Source: UBA6772 sp965183875
GTDB lineage: Bacteria > Bacteroidota > Bacteroidia > Flavobacteriales > UBA7430
DNA: 64,000 nucleotides
Assembly: GCA_965183875.1 (NCBI GenBank)
Contig: CBCYMK010000018.1
Span: 96,791 to 160,790 of the forward strand
Reading direction: 5' to 3'
Part shown: positions 9,463 to 17,539 of the stretch, one piece after another
Layout of the letters: every line of letters begins with the position of its first letter
How positions within the stretch are numbered: the first letter of the stretch is position 1
Made by a program: the position numbers and the translations under genes
The notes under the pieces: model-generated
Database searches by the model: none
What the model was told of the DNA's origin: nothing
Seen by the model: only the letters and a program-made list of their open reading frames with translations

Positions 9463-9633
9463 TTAGAACAAGTTCTAAACATTCGCTATATTCAAACCCT
9501 ATTAGGACATAGCTCTAGAAAAACTACAGCTATCTATGCTTTTGTTTCTGATAAGAGTTTGCGGAAAATAAAAAGCCCTCTAGATAATTATTTAGAGTCC
9601 TTAAGCCGGACTGACAGAGGAAACAATAAATAG
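9463..9633 (+). pseudogene. Tyrosine recombinase (integrase) C-terminal remnant
   Basis: Fifty-six codons to a TAG at 9631-9633. They read NIRYIQTLLGHSSRKTTAIY then FVSDKSLRKIKSPLDNYL. LLGHSS...TTxIY is the last catalytic block of tyrosine recombinases (His and the nucleophilic Tyr), and the SPLD tail also occurs in integron integrases. The Arg boxes and the N-terminal SAM-like domain are absent, so it is inactive. It ends 40 nt before an attC-like core and the first cassette gene. This is consistent with an integron whose integrase was oriented with the cassettes and has decayed. An ordinary XerC/D-like phage integrase is possible too. Confidence 0.8.
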
Positions 9634-9647
9634 TAATTAGAAACATA

Positions 9648-9680
9648 TAAACTCATACTGAGTTTACACATACGTTGTGC
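9648..9680 (+). other. attC/attI-like half site opening cassette 1
   Basis: An 8-bp hairpin TAAACTCA/TGAGTTTA (9648-9666) is followed by CACATACGTTGTGCAAC. GTTGTGC at 9674-9680 resembles the right core GTTRRRY. It is the reverse complement of GCACAAC at the far end of the next gene (10100-10106), as expected for the two ends of one integron cassette. No good left core was found on this site's left side. Confidence 0.45.
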
Positions 9681-9702
9681 AACATTTGATAAATTATTTA
9701 AT

Positions 9703-10092
9703 ATGGATTTAAAAAATTTACTTAACCTCCCAAAATTCGAGTCACCGCAGATAAATCCTGAAATATTTATGGATTTAAGAGACCCTGATAAAGCGACTAA
9801 TAATATTCTTAATTTTCTAAAACAGCAAAGCAAGTCTGCTGAAAGACAATTTAAAACATCTAGAAATCTGATTTTAGCTACCATAATCATAATGGTTTTA
9901 CAAATTGCATATGCCGTTTGGACTAATCACGAATCTAACTCCAAACAGAATAACCTAACAAAAATAATTGACACACAATCAAAACAATCTGAAGTAATAT
10001 CACATATGTCATTGAGTTTACTTGACCTCCGTAAGCAAGTGCAGACTTTGGCACTAGAAAACGTACTATTAAAAGAAGAGTTGAATAACTAA
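9703..10092 (+). CDS. Small single-pass membrane protein in a cassette
   Basis: 129 residues of unrecognised family. The N-terminal third is hydrophilic. One hydrophobic helix follows at about residues 55-72 (LILATIIIMVLQIAYAVW). The C-terminus (about 95-129) is leucine-rich with coiled-coil character (LSLLDLRKQVQTLALENVLL). It is therefore likely an inner-membrane protein with a helical oligomerisation tail. It lies alone between two complementary attC-like cores, as a one-gene cassette does. I cannot assign a function; small accessory proteins of this shape are common in cassettes. Confidence 0.65.
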   Translation: MDLKNLLNLPKFESPQINPEIFMDLRDPDKATNNILNFLKQQSKSAERQFKTSRNLILATIIIMVLQIAYAVWTNHESNSKQNNLTKIIDTQSKQSEVISHMSLSLLDLRKQVQTLALENVLLKEELNN

Positions 10093-10095
10093 AAA

Positions 10096-10232
10096 CGTTG
10101 CACAACACTGTGTATAAAAAATTACTATACTCTATTTTATTTTCTTTTTTCATTTTTATTAATTTAGTGAGTACCTAACCCAATATTCAACTTTTTTGAA
10201 CGTAACTTTTAATACACAAACCGTTAGCTGCA
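10096..10232 (+). other. attC-like site A1
   Basis: Left core GCACAAC at 10100-10106 is the reverse complement of GTTGTGC at the start of the preceding cassette. Arm TGTGTATAAAAA (10109-10120) pairs with TTTTAATACACA (10207-10218) with one mismatch. Right core GTTAGCT at 10223-10229 opens the next cassette. The span is about 137 bp, within the known attC size range. Recognition is by structure only. Confidence 0.6.
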
Positions 10233-10275
10233 AGCTGACCAAAAAACAAGATTTAGAGTTTAAAATAACAGACAC

Positions 10276-11193
10276 ATGAAACAAATTGAAAATCATACTA
10301 GATCAATCTTTCTAGGATTGTATGTATTGCTATTTTTATTCGTATCGAATTTATCAGCACAGTCATTTGAAAACCTGAATCATTTAGAAAGGAATAAAAC
10401 AAAAACTTACTTCAGTAAAGGCTCAAAGGAGCAAGCAGAAAAAATGGCTACACGTTGTGATAGTGTAATATCATTTTATAAATCAATTTTAAATTTTGAG
10501 CCTACTGTTACCTTATTGGTATTGTCATCAACTGACTGGAGCAACTACACCAACATCCCTGTCTACGGAATGCCACATTACAATGATGCTCAAACCCTTC
10601 TTATTGTAGCATCCGATGATAATGATTTTTGGAAGAGTTTCATTCCTCCTCTAGACCAATTACCATCTAAGGTTGCTCAACAAATGTCAGGTATTTACAA
10701 TGACAATAATAATTCATTGACAATGCGAGGTTTTTTTAACCTGTTAGCCATTCACGAATTAGGACACGCTTTTCACATCCAAGGAGAACTTACTATGCAA
10801 CGTAGATGGATGGAAGAACTATTTGCAAATATCCTTCTTCATACCTACATAGCCGAAAAGGAACCTGAATTATTACCTGCTTTAACGGTTTTTCCGAAAA
10901 TGGTGGTGTCCTCAACAAATAAAGAAGAATTAAAATATACCACGTTAAACGAAATAGAGACCAATTATAACAAAGTAGGCCAAAAATATCCTAAGAATTA
11001 TGGATGGTATCAATGTAGATGGCATATGGAGGCAGGAACTATTTATGATACTGGAGGAGTAACCGCATTACATAACCTCTGGCAAACGCTAAAAGGTCAG
11101 AAAGAGCCATTAGACGATTTAGAATTTACCAAATTATTGTCAGAGAAAGCTCATCAAAGTATTGCAGATGTTAAACTAAAGTGGAATGAATAA
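10276..11193 (+). CDS. Secreted HExxH metallopeptidase-like protein
   Basis: 305 residues with an N-terminal signal peptide (hydrophobic to about residue 28, cleavage after LSAQ likely). The zinc motif HELGH spans residues 160-164, and a downstream WMEELFANIL supplies the probable third ligand (Glu near 180), a gluzincin arrangement. Proteins of this type are exported peptidases or peptidase-like enzymes; the substrate is unknown. It is the only gene between attC-like sites A1 and A2, so it appears to be a cassette gene. It starts 47 nt after the right core of A1, and the group II intron begins 13 nt past its stop. I do not recognise a named family. Confidence 0.7.
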   Translation: MKQIENHTRSIFLGLYVLLFLFVSNLSAQSFENLNHLERNKTKTYFSKGSKEQAEKMATRCDSVISFYKSILNFEPTVTLLVLSSTDWSNYTNIPVYGMPHYNDAQTLLIVASDDNDFWKSFIPPLDQLPSKVAQQMSGIYNDNNNSLTMRGFFNLLAIHELGHAFHIQGELTMQRRWMEELFANILLHTYIAEKEPELLPALTVFPKMVVSSTNKEELKYTTLNEIETNYNKVGQKYPKNYGWYQCRWHMEAGTIYDTGGVTALHNLWQTLKGQKEPLDDLEFTKLLSEKAHQSIADVKLKWNE

Positions 11194-11245
11194 AAGCCAG
11201 CACCTAATCGAGTAGACAGCTGACTACCAAAAGGTAGCCAGTGTG

Positions 11246-11287
11246 CCTCTCACACCACCGTACGTACGGGTCTCGTATACGGCGGTT
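11246..11287 (-). ncRNA. Group II intron catalytic domain V
   Basis: The minus strand reads GAACCGCCGTATACG, an internal loop, then CGTACGTACGGTGGTG: the compact catalytic hairpin of group II ribozymes. Domain VI follows. The maturase stop codon (11287-11289) overlaps the edge of this domain. Confidence 0.75.
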
Positions 11288-12567
11288 CACCAAATTGAAG
11301 TTTGCGTATTATTAATGTAGTCTACCAAAAATTTATATCCTTTTCGTTTTAGTCTAGATTTGGTTATTGTAGTTCGTAGAATTGGACTTTGAGCAACTGC
11401 CCATCCTCCCATTCGGGTCCTACTCCAAGCGTATGCTTGTCCGTTTTTTATTCCTAATCGGATTAGGTTTTTACGTTTCCGTTCTGGCTTTTTCCAATCG
11501 TGCCAAATACAATATCTCAACCTATTTCTTAACCACTCATCTAGCTTTTTAACTTTGGCGTAGATGTTAGTTAAGCGGTAATTGTTCATCCAACCACGAC
11601 AGACTTGATTAAGCCATTCTAAGCGTTCAAACAATGACATTGGTTTGGTTTTCTTGGTAATACTTTTTAGGTTACGCTTAAATTTTGCCCAACTTTTCTT
11701 TGCTACTACAAGCCTGTATTGTCCTTTTACGCCCTTTTTGTAGACGGGTACAAAACCGTGTCCTAGTAACTCAAAGTTTACAGGTCTACGTATGCCGCTT
11801 TTAGCTTTATTGATAGGCAGCTTTAACTTGTCTCTTAAAAAGACAAACAAAGTACTTCCTATTCGTTTTGCCTCGCTTTTACTTTTTGCGTAAATGCTAA
11901 AGTCGTCTGCGTAGCGGACATAATATAGACCCATTCGTTTCATTTCCTTATCCAAAACATCTAACATTATGTTAGATAACAGTGGACTAATTGGGCTGCC
12001 TTGCGGGATTCCTTTTCTTCGCTTTTGGAGTTTCCCATTTATTGATATGGGAGCTCTAAGCCATTTTCGGATTAATCGCAGGGTCGTTCGACATTTTACC
12101 TTGTGGTAAATAAGTTGTAGTAAAATACAATGGTCTACTTGGTCAAAGAATCCTTTTAAATCAATATCTACAATATCTTGGTAACCATCGTTGATATACT
12201 GTTGAGCTTGCAGTACTGCTTTTTGGATATTCTTTTGTGGACGAAAACCATAACTAACAGGTTCAAAATCATATTCAAAATGAACCGCTAATTGTTGGCT
12301 TACCGATTGTTGCAGCCACCTATCTACTACTGTTGGGATTCCTAAAAGTCTGGTTTTACCCTTTCCTTTTGGAATGTTTACTCCTAAAATTGAGTTCGGC
12401 ACATAGCTATTACTTCGGATAGTTGATAGTATTTGCGAACGGTTTTCTGTTATATAAAACGAAAGTGCCGTTGTTTTCATACCGTCTACACCGCAAGCAC
12501 CTTTATTGCGTTCCACTTGAACTGTCGCTTTATAAAGATTAGTAGCTTCTAGTACCTTTTCAATCAT
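11287..12567 (-). CDS. ltrA: Group II intron reverse transcriptase/maturase
   Basis: 426 residues. RT blocks are complete: GIPTVVDRWLQQ, GFRPQKN, DIVDIDLKGFFDQVDH, QGSPISPLLSNI (189-200), and the catalytic YADD at 219-222. The maturase X domain follows (about 300-370, KSWAKFKRNL and WLNQVCRGWMNNY). The C-terminus has MGGWAVAQSPIL and basic DNA-binding residues. There is no HNH endonuclease domain, so mobility would rely on pre-existing primers or single-stranded targets. That fits folded attC sites. The protein assists splicing and reverse-splices the intron into DNA. It appears intact, so the element may be active. Confidence 0.95.
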   Translation of the reverse strand: MIEKVLEATNLYKATVQVERNKGACGVDGMKTTALSFYITENRSQILSTIRSNSYVPNSILGVNIPKGKGKTRLLGIPTVVDRWLQQSVSQQLAVHFEYDFEPVSYGFRPQKNIQKAVLQAQQYINDGYQDIVDIDLKGFFDQVDHCILLQLIYHKVKCRTTLRLIRKWLRAPISINGKLQKRRKGIPQGSPISPLLSNIMLDVLDKEMKRMGLYYVRYADDFSIYAKSKSEAKRIGSTLFVFLRDKLKLPINKAKSGIRRPVNFELLGHGFVPVYKKGVKGQYRLVVAKKSWAKFKRNLKSITKKTKPMSLFERLEWLNQVCRGWMNNYRLTNIYAKVKKLDEWLRNRLRYCIWHDWKKPERKRKNLIRLGIKNGQAYAWSRTRMGGWAVAQSPILRTTITKSRLKRKGYKFLVDYINNTQTSIW

Positions 12568-13061
12568 AGGGTTTAATAATTTGTTTACTCCTGTCGCTTT
12601 AAGACTAGGCTAGCTAGGCATCCTAATCGAATTACAACGTAATTTAATGTTCAGCCCTTCCCTACTTGTGAGACCATCTGAGGTTTTTCCTCAACTCGTT
12701 TCCCATAGGTACTATGACTTCTGCTGACTTCTCCAATATGCCAAACGTGGCTTTGGAGACCTCCCCAGGTAATGGCATCTTCTTTCACTCAATCGCTGCC
12801 GTATCTACATAAATACCTTTTTTGTGTTCTTAGGGCGTTACAATGATGTGCTTGCTTACCCAAGTAAATATGCCTCTGTATACGATTTCTGTTCGTCAGT
12901 ACCGAGTTTTGTAGTCTCGCTTCCTTTAGATAAAACCTCACGGTTTTCACCCTTGCGACTTACTAATGCTTCAAGACGTTACTCCTGCACATAAGGGACT
13001 TGCACCCTCTAAATTAATCATTTACCTTTCGATAAATTAAAGATGCCCATGCTGGGCACAC

Positions 13062-13126
13062 ACAATGTGTATAGTGCATAGCACCCTGCGGGATGCTACG
13101 ACACCATACACTAACCGTTAGCAAGC
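13062..13126 (+). other. attC-like site A2, distal part split off by the intron
   Basis: Arm GTGTATAGTGCATAGCA (13067-13083) pairs with TGCTACGACACCATACAC (13094-13111), leaving an extrahelical base as in true attC hairpins. The loop holds CCCTGCGGG. Right core GTTAGCA is at 13117-13123. The left core ACCTAAC is divided: ACCTA at 11202-11206 and AC at 13062-13063. That core matches the reverse complement of GTTAGCT of site A1 at six of seven bases. Confidence 0.65.
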
Positions 13127-13164
13127 AATGCTAAAGCAGGAAATTAAATAAACAGTTTGCAACA

Positions 13165-13551
13165 ATGAACACAGAAAATAATCACGATAACAAGCCAACT
13201 GATAAACCGAATCGAGTAGATGAATTTTCGGATGCAGCATTAAAGCCCAAGACGAATGAAGAGCAGAATGAAGAAAAACCTGCTAAAAAAATCAAAAGGC
13301 AAGCTACCGAAGAACAACTTAATCATCCTTTACATGGGGTGAAACTGGCTGAGATCTTAGAAAGTCTGGTAGACCATTATGGTTGGCCGTATCTGGCAAA
13401 GAAAGTCAATATCCGCTGTTTTATGTATAACCCAACAATGAAAGCAAGCCTCGGGTTTTTAAGAAAAATGACTTGGGCTAGAGAGCATGTTGAAGATATC
13501 TATATGGATATGTTGGAAAAAGGAATTGATCCAAAAAGAAAGGTAAAATAA
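13165..13551 (+). CDS. VF530 family DNA-binding protein
   Basis: 128 residues. The first about 50 are charged and disordered (N, K, E rich). The C-terminal half matches the VF530 (DUF2132) fold: HPLHGVKLAEILESLVDHYGW, then NIRCFMYNPTMKASLGFLRK and WAREHVEDIY. The founding member from Vibrio fischeri is a small helical protein described as DNA-binding. The gene starts 48 nt after the right core of site A2, so it would be the next cassette gene. The long charged extension is not typical of the short family members. Confidence 0.85.
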   Translation: MNTENNHDNKPTDKPNRVDEFSDAALKPKTNEEQNEEKPAKKIKRQATEEQLNHPLHGVKLAEILESLVDHYGWPYLAKKVNIRCFMYNPTMKASLGFLRKMTWAREHVEDIYMDMLEKGIDPKRKVK

Positions 13552-13554
13552 AAA

Positions 13555-14243
13555 ATGATAAAGAAGCTACTACCCTATTATCTAAATTTGAAATAAGTAG
13601 ATTGAAAAATACACTTGTGGATATAGTGAGTGGTACCTACTTTAAATTTGCAAGAACAAAAAATAAAGGGCTACTTTATAAGGGTGACATTGAAATTACT
13701 CAAGAAATAAAACAATCTGAATCAAGCGCAGCAAAATTGGTGAATTTTGACATAGCGATTAATAAAATTGAGGAGATACAAATAAACCCAAATGAACTAT
13801 TCTCTTTTTGGGAAATAGTTGGTCGTCCTTCCAAAGGAAATAGATTTGTAGAAAGTAGGTCTATTGTAGATGGAGTAATAACACCAACTTATGATGGTGG
13901 CCTTTGTCAACTTTCTGGACTTATATATTACGCAGCTATTTTCGCGAACCTTGAGGTTATAGAAAGATACAATCACTCTAAAGATATATACACCGATGAA
14001 ACTCGATTTACACCTTTAGGTTCTGATGCTATTGTAGTATACGGTTATAAGGATTTAAAAATCAAGAATAATCTTAAAAAGCCAATCCGATTTTCTTTCT
14101 TAGTCGATAAAAATAGCCTCACCATTAGAATAAATAGTGATGAAGTACTCGCAAAGAATACGATTGAATTTAGTTCAAATAATAAAAATGAAGTTACTAC
14201 TTATTGTAACGGAAAACAGCTCACTGTATCGCACTATAAATAA
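13555..14243 (+). pseudogene. VanW family protein, probable N-terminal frameshift
   Basis: The body, open from about 13560, matches VanW (PF04294): NPNELFSFWEIVGRPSKGN, GGLCQLSGLIYYAA and IERYNHSKDIYTDETRFTPL. VanW is an accessory protein named from vancomycin-resistance clusters, with unknown chemistry. The natural start looks like ATG 13555 (MIKKLLPYYLNLK), which is out of frame. One A added to AAA at 13591-13593 would join it to ISRLKNTLVDIV. Otherwise translation would need the TTG at 13602 (213 residues). It follows the VF530 gene by 3 nt. No closing attC core complementary to GTTAGCA was found after it, so the right end of the array is unclear. Confidence 0.7.
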
Positions 14244-14296
14244 GACAGTTTACTAGGGCTAGTCATACAGTTTGAGACAATAAGATTGTGTACAAA

Positions 14297-15409
14297 CTAC
14301 CTAACTCTCTCGAAAGTAATGTTCAAACTCTGCTCGTAGCTTAAAAGCTTTTTTCTTTCTCCGGTATTTACAAAAGCCATAGACAAACCTTCACGTCCAG
14401 CTCTAGCAGTACGACCACTTCTATGGGTATAGTACTCCTCGCTTTCAGGAAGTTGGTAATGTGCTACATACGCTAGTTCGCTAATATCGAGTCCACGAGC
14501 AGCAATATCTGTAGCAACAATAAGCTGTAAGTTTTCCTTTTTAAACGCTCGCATCACTTTATCGCGTTCCTTTTGGTAAAGGTCACCATGAATAGCTTCT
14601 GTAGCGATATTTTTAGCAATTAATTGCTTTGCTAAATTCTGTGTAGCTTTCTTTGTTTTACAAAATACAATACCACGGTTTTTATGTTGTGTTTTAAGAA
14701 ACTGTAATAAAACATGTAGTTTCTCATCATCGTCGCAAACAAAATATTTATGTTTAATATTTTCGTTTACTCTCGACTTCCCACTCGTTTCTATTCTAGG
14801 GGCATCGGCAGCAAGGTGTTCCTTAATTATTTCTTTTATGGCATGCGGCATAGTAGCAGAGAATAGCCATTTATTGGCATCTTCGGGAACGAATTCTAAA
14901 ATCTGATTGAGTTCTTTTTTAAAACCCATACTTAGCATTTCATCAGCCTCGTCTAAAACTACCGTTTGCACTTTATTTAAACTTAAAGCTTTGCGTTTTA
15001 GTAAGTCTATTAAACGACCTGGGGTAGCGACTACTATATGTGTAGGTCTTCTTAAAGCACTTATCTGACGGTCAATTTTCTCACCACCATAAACGGCTTC
15101 GGTAAAAATCTTGTCAGAGAACTTAGTAAATCTAAATAGTTGTTTGGCAATTTGTTGTCCTAACTCACGAGTAGGACAAAGCACAATAGCTTGAATTTCT
15201 TTTCTTTCAGCGTCTACCATTTGAAGTAAAGGCAAACCAAAAGCGGCAGTTTTCCCAGTTCCTGTTTGAGCTTGAGCGATTAAATCGGTCTTATTGGCCA
15301 ACAATAAAGGAATTGCTAGGTTTTGTATTTCTGTAGGTTTTGTAATGTTTAAGCCTTCTAATGCTGTTACAAAATCCTTCTTTACGCCTAATTCTTTAAA
15401 ACTATTCAA
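14297..15409 (-). CDS. DEAD-box RNA helicase
   Basis: 370 residues, both RecA domains complete: Q motif (FKELGVKKDF...KPTEIQ), AQTGTGKT, PTRELGQQ, TPGRLIDLL, DEADEML, SAT, then ATDIAARGLD and HRSGRTARAG. It lacks the C-terminal RNA-binding extension that DbpA/CsdA-type relatives carry, and ends about 20 residues after motif VI. This is a general RNA-remodelling helicase. It is transcribed toward the cassette island, which it borders. Its overlap in role with the broken helicase at 8056 could make loss of that gene tolerable; this is inference. Confidence 0.92.
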   Translation of the reverse strand: MNSFKELGVKKDFVTALEGLNITKPTEIQNLAIPLLLANKTDLIAQAQTGTGKTAAFGLPLLQMVDAERKEIQAIVLCPTRELGQQIAKQLFRFTKFSDKIFTEAVYGGEKIDRQISALRRPTHIVVATPGRLIDLLKRKALSLNKVQTVVLDEADEMLSMGFKKELNQILEFVPEDANKWLFSATMPHAIKEIIKEHLAADAPRIETSGKSRVNENIKHKYFVCDDDEKLHVLLQFLKTQHKNRGIVFCKTKKATQNLAKQLIAKNIATEAIHGDLYQKERDKVMRAFKKENLQLIVATDIAARGLDISELAYVAHYQLPESEEYYTHRSGRTARAGREGLSMAFVNTGERKKLLSYEQSLNITFERVR

Positions 15410-16020
15410 AATACCGCTTTTTTAGTTGCAGCAAAGGTAGTACAATACAATAGAATAAAATTTGTTTGTTCTTAGTAATTCGTTGTGTATTCTGTAAAGT
15501 CAATCATTTGAATGATCAGAAATTATACATTTCCATTAATTACAGAAAGTAACAAAAGGGTATTTATCAAATAGTATGGGGTTAAAATTAAGACTTATAA
15601 CCAACATGTTATTTTTTGTTTTGACGCAAAGCAAAGATTACTTCACGAACACTAATTATATGCACAAGTGTGTATATAGAACCAAAATCACGCAAGCTAT
15701 CAGGGCAAGATTTATCTTTTTTTACATTCAAAAATGGCTAACAAAATGAACACAAAGATTCCCTTCGATCGTAATTTCAAACAGCATTTTGTATAGGTTT
15801 ATTTTTTACGTTTTCTACACTAAAAGAAGGTATCTCATAAACAACATAATTTCCTTCTATGAATCCTCTTTTTATCTATATCATAATCTTCAAAAGATAA
15901 AACCACTACAATATTCTATAATCGTTTAAACATTCAAAAATTAACATCTTTTAGCATGAATAAGAAAGGTGAAACCATCAATAATTTAGTAATTTTGCAA
16001 GAGAACAAAAACGTCCATTA
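15410..16020. other. 611-bp divergent intergenic region
   Basis: No coding frame with family character was seen on either strand. The region is very AT-rich and contains the promoters of the helicase (minus) and the LolA-like gene (plus). The only specific element noted is the TAnnTTTG box at 15990. No tRNA-like cloverleaf or strong terminator was recognised. Confidence 0.5.
15990..15997 (+). promoter_or_regulatory. -7 box TAATTTTG of the LolA-like gene
   Basis: Fits TAnnTTTG, 24 nt before the ATG at 16021. No convincing -33 TTG was found. Confidence 0.4.
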
Positions 16021-16659
16021 ATGAAGATTTTCGTATTCATAGTAAGTTTATTGGCTACACAGCTAAATACATTCGCACAGATATCTAGCAGTCCTGAGGC
16101 TAAAGTTATTTTAGACAAGGTTAGCGCTGCTACTGATGCAATGGAAGCAATACATATTGTGTTTGAATATAAGCTAACTAATAAGGCAGAGAATATTTCA
16201 GATTCTAGCATTGGTGAGTTAACACTTAAGAAAGACCAGTACTTACTTTCTTTTATGGGTTTAGAGCAAATGAGCGATGGCGAAAACGTATGGACCATTT
16301 TGAGCGATGACGAAGAAATACAAATTGCAGAAATCGATTTAGAAGATGAAAATGCCCTTACCCCATCTAACCTATTAAAAATGTACGAAACAGGTTTTAT
16401 ATACCAATTGAAAGACAAGGTTGGAAACCTACAAATTATTGAATTGATTCCTGAGAACCCAACTGATGTAGATTATATAAAAATTGAATTGTTAATTGAT
16501 ACTTCTGTAGACCAGATTAAGAATTTGAAACAATTTGGAAAAAATGCTACAGAATCAGAATACATCATCAATAATTTTACTGCTAGTATAATTCCAGATG
16601 AAGCTTTTATTTTTAAAGAAGCCGACTACAGTGATTTTGAGATCATAGACCTGCGATAA
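16021..16659 (+). CDS. LolA-like outer-membrane lipoprotein carrier
   Basis: 212 residues. The signal peptide (MKIFVFIVSLLATQ to about residue 20, cleavage after TFAQ) sends it to the periplasm. The rest resembles the LolA/LolB half-barrel of Bacteroidota: KVILDKVSAATDAMEAIHIVFEY, a GELTLKKDQYLLSF strand pair, and DGENVWTILSDDEEIQIAE. It would carry lipoproteins, or another hydrophobic ligand, to the outer membrane. It is a stand-alone gene followed by ferritin 92 nt later on the same strand. Assignment is by family resemblance, and ligand specificity is unproven. Confidence 0.85.
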   Translation: MKIFVFIVSLLATQLNTFAQISSSPEAKVILDKVSAATDAMEAIHIVFEYKLTNKAENISDSSIGELTLKKDQYLLSFMGLEQMSDGENVWTILSDDEEIQIAEIDLEDENALTPSNLLKMYETGFIYQLKDKVGNLQIIELIPENPTDVDYIKIELLIDTSVDQIKNLKQFGKNATESEYIINNFTASIIPDEAFIFKEADYSDFEIIDLR

Positions 16660-16751
16660 ATTTCTTTTATCTAGTCTAAACAAGAATCTCTTATAGTGCT
16701 AAAAAGCAAAGAAAACATTTACTACATTACCTTCCTTAAAAACGATGAATT

Positions 16752-17273
16752 ATGATAAATAAAGAAATTGAAGCAGCATTAAATATGCAAATTGCTGCAG
16801 AAGCAAATTCTTCAAACTTATACTTAGCAATGGCTTCGTGGGCAGAGACCAACGGTTACGAGGGAGTTTCTAACTTCTTCTATGGGCAATCTGATGAAGA
16901 AAGACAGCATATGCTAAAGTTGGTTAAATATGTTAACGAAAGAGGTGGTAGAGCACATATATGCGCTTTGGATGAACCACTAAAAATGTTCGATTGTTTA
17001 ACGCACGTATTTCAAGACTTTTTAAACCACGAAGTAGAAGTTACTCGTTTGATAAATGAACTCGTACATATTTGCTTAGAAAACAGAGATTATACCACAC
17101 AGAATTTCCTACAATGGTATGTATCGGAGCAAATTGAAGAAGAAGCTCTAGCCCGTACAATATTAGATAAGTTAAAACTTATTGGTAGCGATAAAGCCGG
17201 ATTATACTTATTCGATAGAGATATAAACCAATTAACGGTTACCAGTGCAGCTGCTCCTACTACTGGGATATAG
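16752..17273 (+). CDS. ftnA: Non-haem ferritin
   Basis: 173 residues, standard ferritin size. The four-helix bundle carries ferroxidase ligands: Glu in AAEANSSNLYLAMASW, the DEERQHM motif on helix B, and EQIEEEALA on helix D. It oxidises Fe(II) and stores iron in a 24-mer cage. The last about 15 residues (TSAAAPTTGI) form a flexible tail. It is monocistronic with a strong terminator downstream. Confidence 0.96.
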   Translation: MINKEIEAALNMQIAAEANSSNLYLAMASWAETNGYEGVSNFFYGQSDEERQHMLKLVKYVNERGGRAHICALDEPLKMFDCLTHVFQDFLNHEVEVTRLINELVHICLENRDYTTQNFLQWYVSEQIEEEALARTILDKLKLIGSDKAGLYLFDRDINQLTVTSAAAPTTGI

Positions 17274-17303
17274 TGAATAGTGAAATTTGATTTTATAGAT
17301 ACA

Positions 17304-17340
17304 AAATGCCCTTCCGGATATCCGGGAGGGCATTTTTTTT
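17304..17340 (+). terminator. Terminator of ferritin gene
   Basis: Stem AAATGCCC/GGGCATTT with an internal CCGGATATCCGG palindrome, then eight T. It begins 30 nt after the ferritin stop. Confidence 0.85.
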
Positions 17341-17439
17341 GTACTTAAGTATTTTCCATAATAAAATCTTTGCATAATTATCTTAATACTACTTGATTAG
17401 CACAGCCATTAGAAAACACCTCTTTTGAATGCCATAAAA

Positions 17440-17470
17440 AAATGCTTCTAGATTTTGACTAGAAGCATTT
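17440..17470 (-). terminator. Terminator of the paa operon
   Basis: A 12-bp perfect stem AAATGCTTCTAG/CTAGAAGCATTT with a 7-nt loop. On the minus strand it is followed by a T run. It lies 70 nt past the paaD stop. Confidence 0.8.
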
Positions 17471-17539
17471 GATAATACTATAAATAACGACTGTTTAATT
17501 AAGAAACTTTGAATCTTAAACATGCAATCTTTAATTTGA

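Larger units (their letters stand above)
11207..13061 (-). mobile_element. Group II intron inserted in an attC-like core
   Basis: On the minus strand the element starts GTGTGCCCAGCATGGGC (GUGYG 5' end, first base 13061) and ends CTCGAT (AY 3' end, last base 11207), 1855 nt. Domain V is at about 11246-11287 (CCGCCGTATACG then CGTACGTACGGTGG). Domain VI is at about 11213-11245, with stem TGGCTACC/GGTAGTCA. The maturase gene fills domain IV. Joining the flanks recreates GCACCTAACAATGTG, whose ACCTAAC is a perfect RYYYAAC attC left core, so both boundaries look exact. The intron is antisense to the cassette genes, as known for attC-targeting group IIC introns. Its RNA class was not determined. 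Confidence 0.88.

Noticed and set aside
13602..14243. Vancomycin-resistance gene
   Set aside because: VanW homologues are widespread without vanHAX, and no such genes are here.
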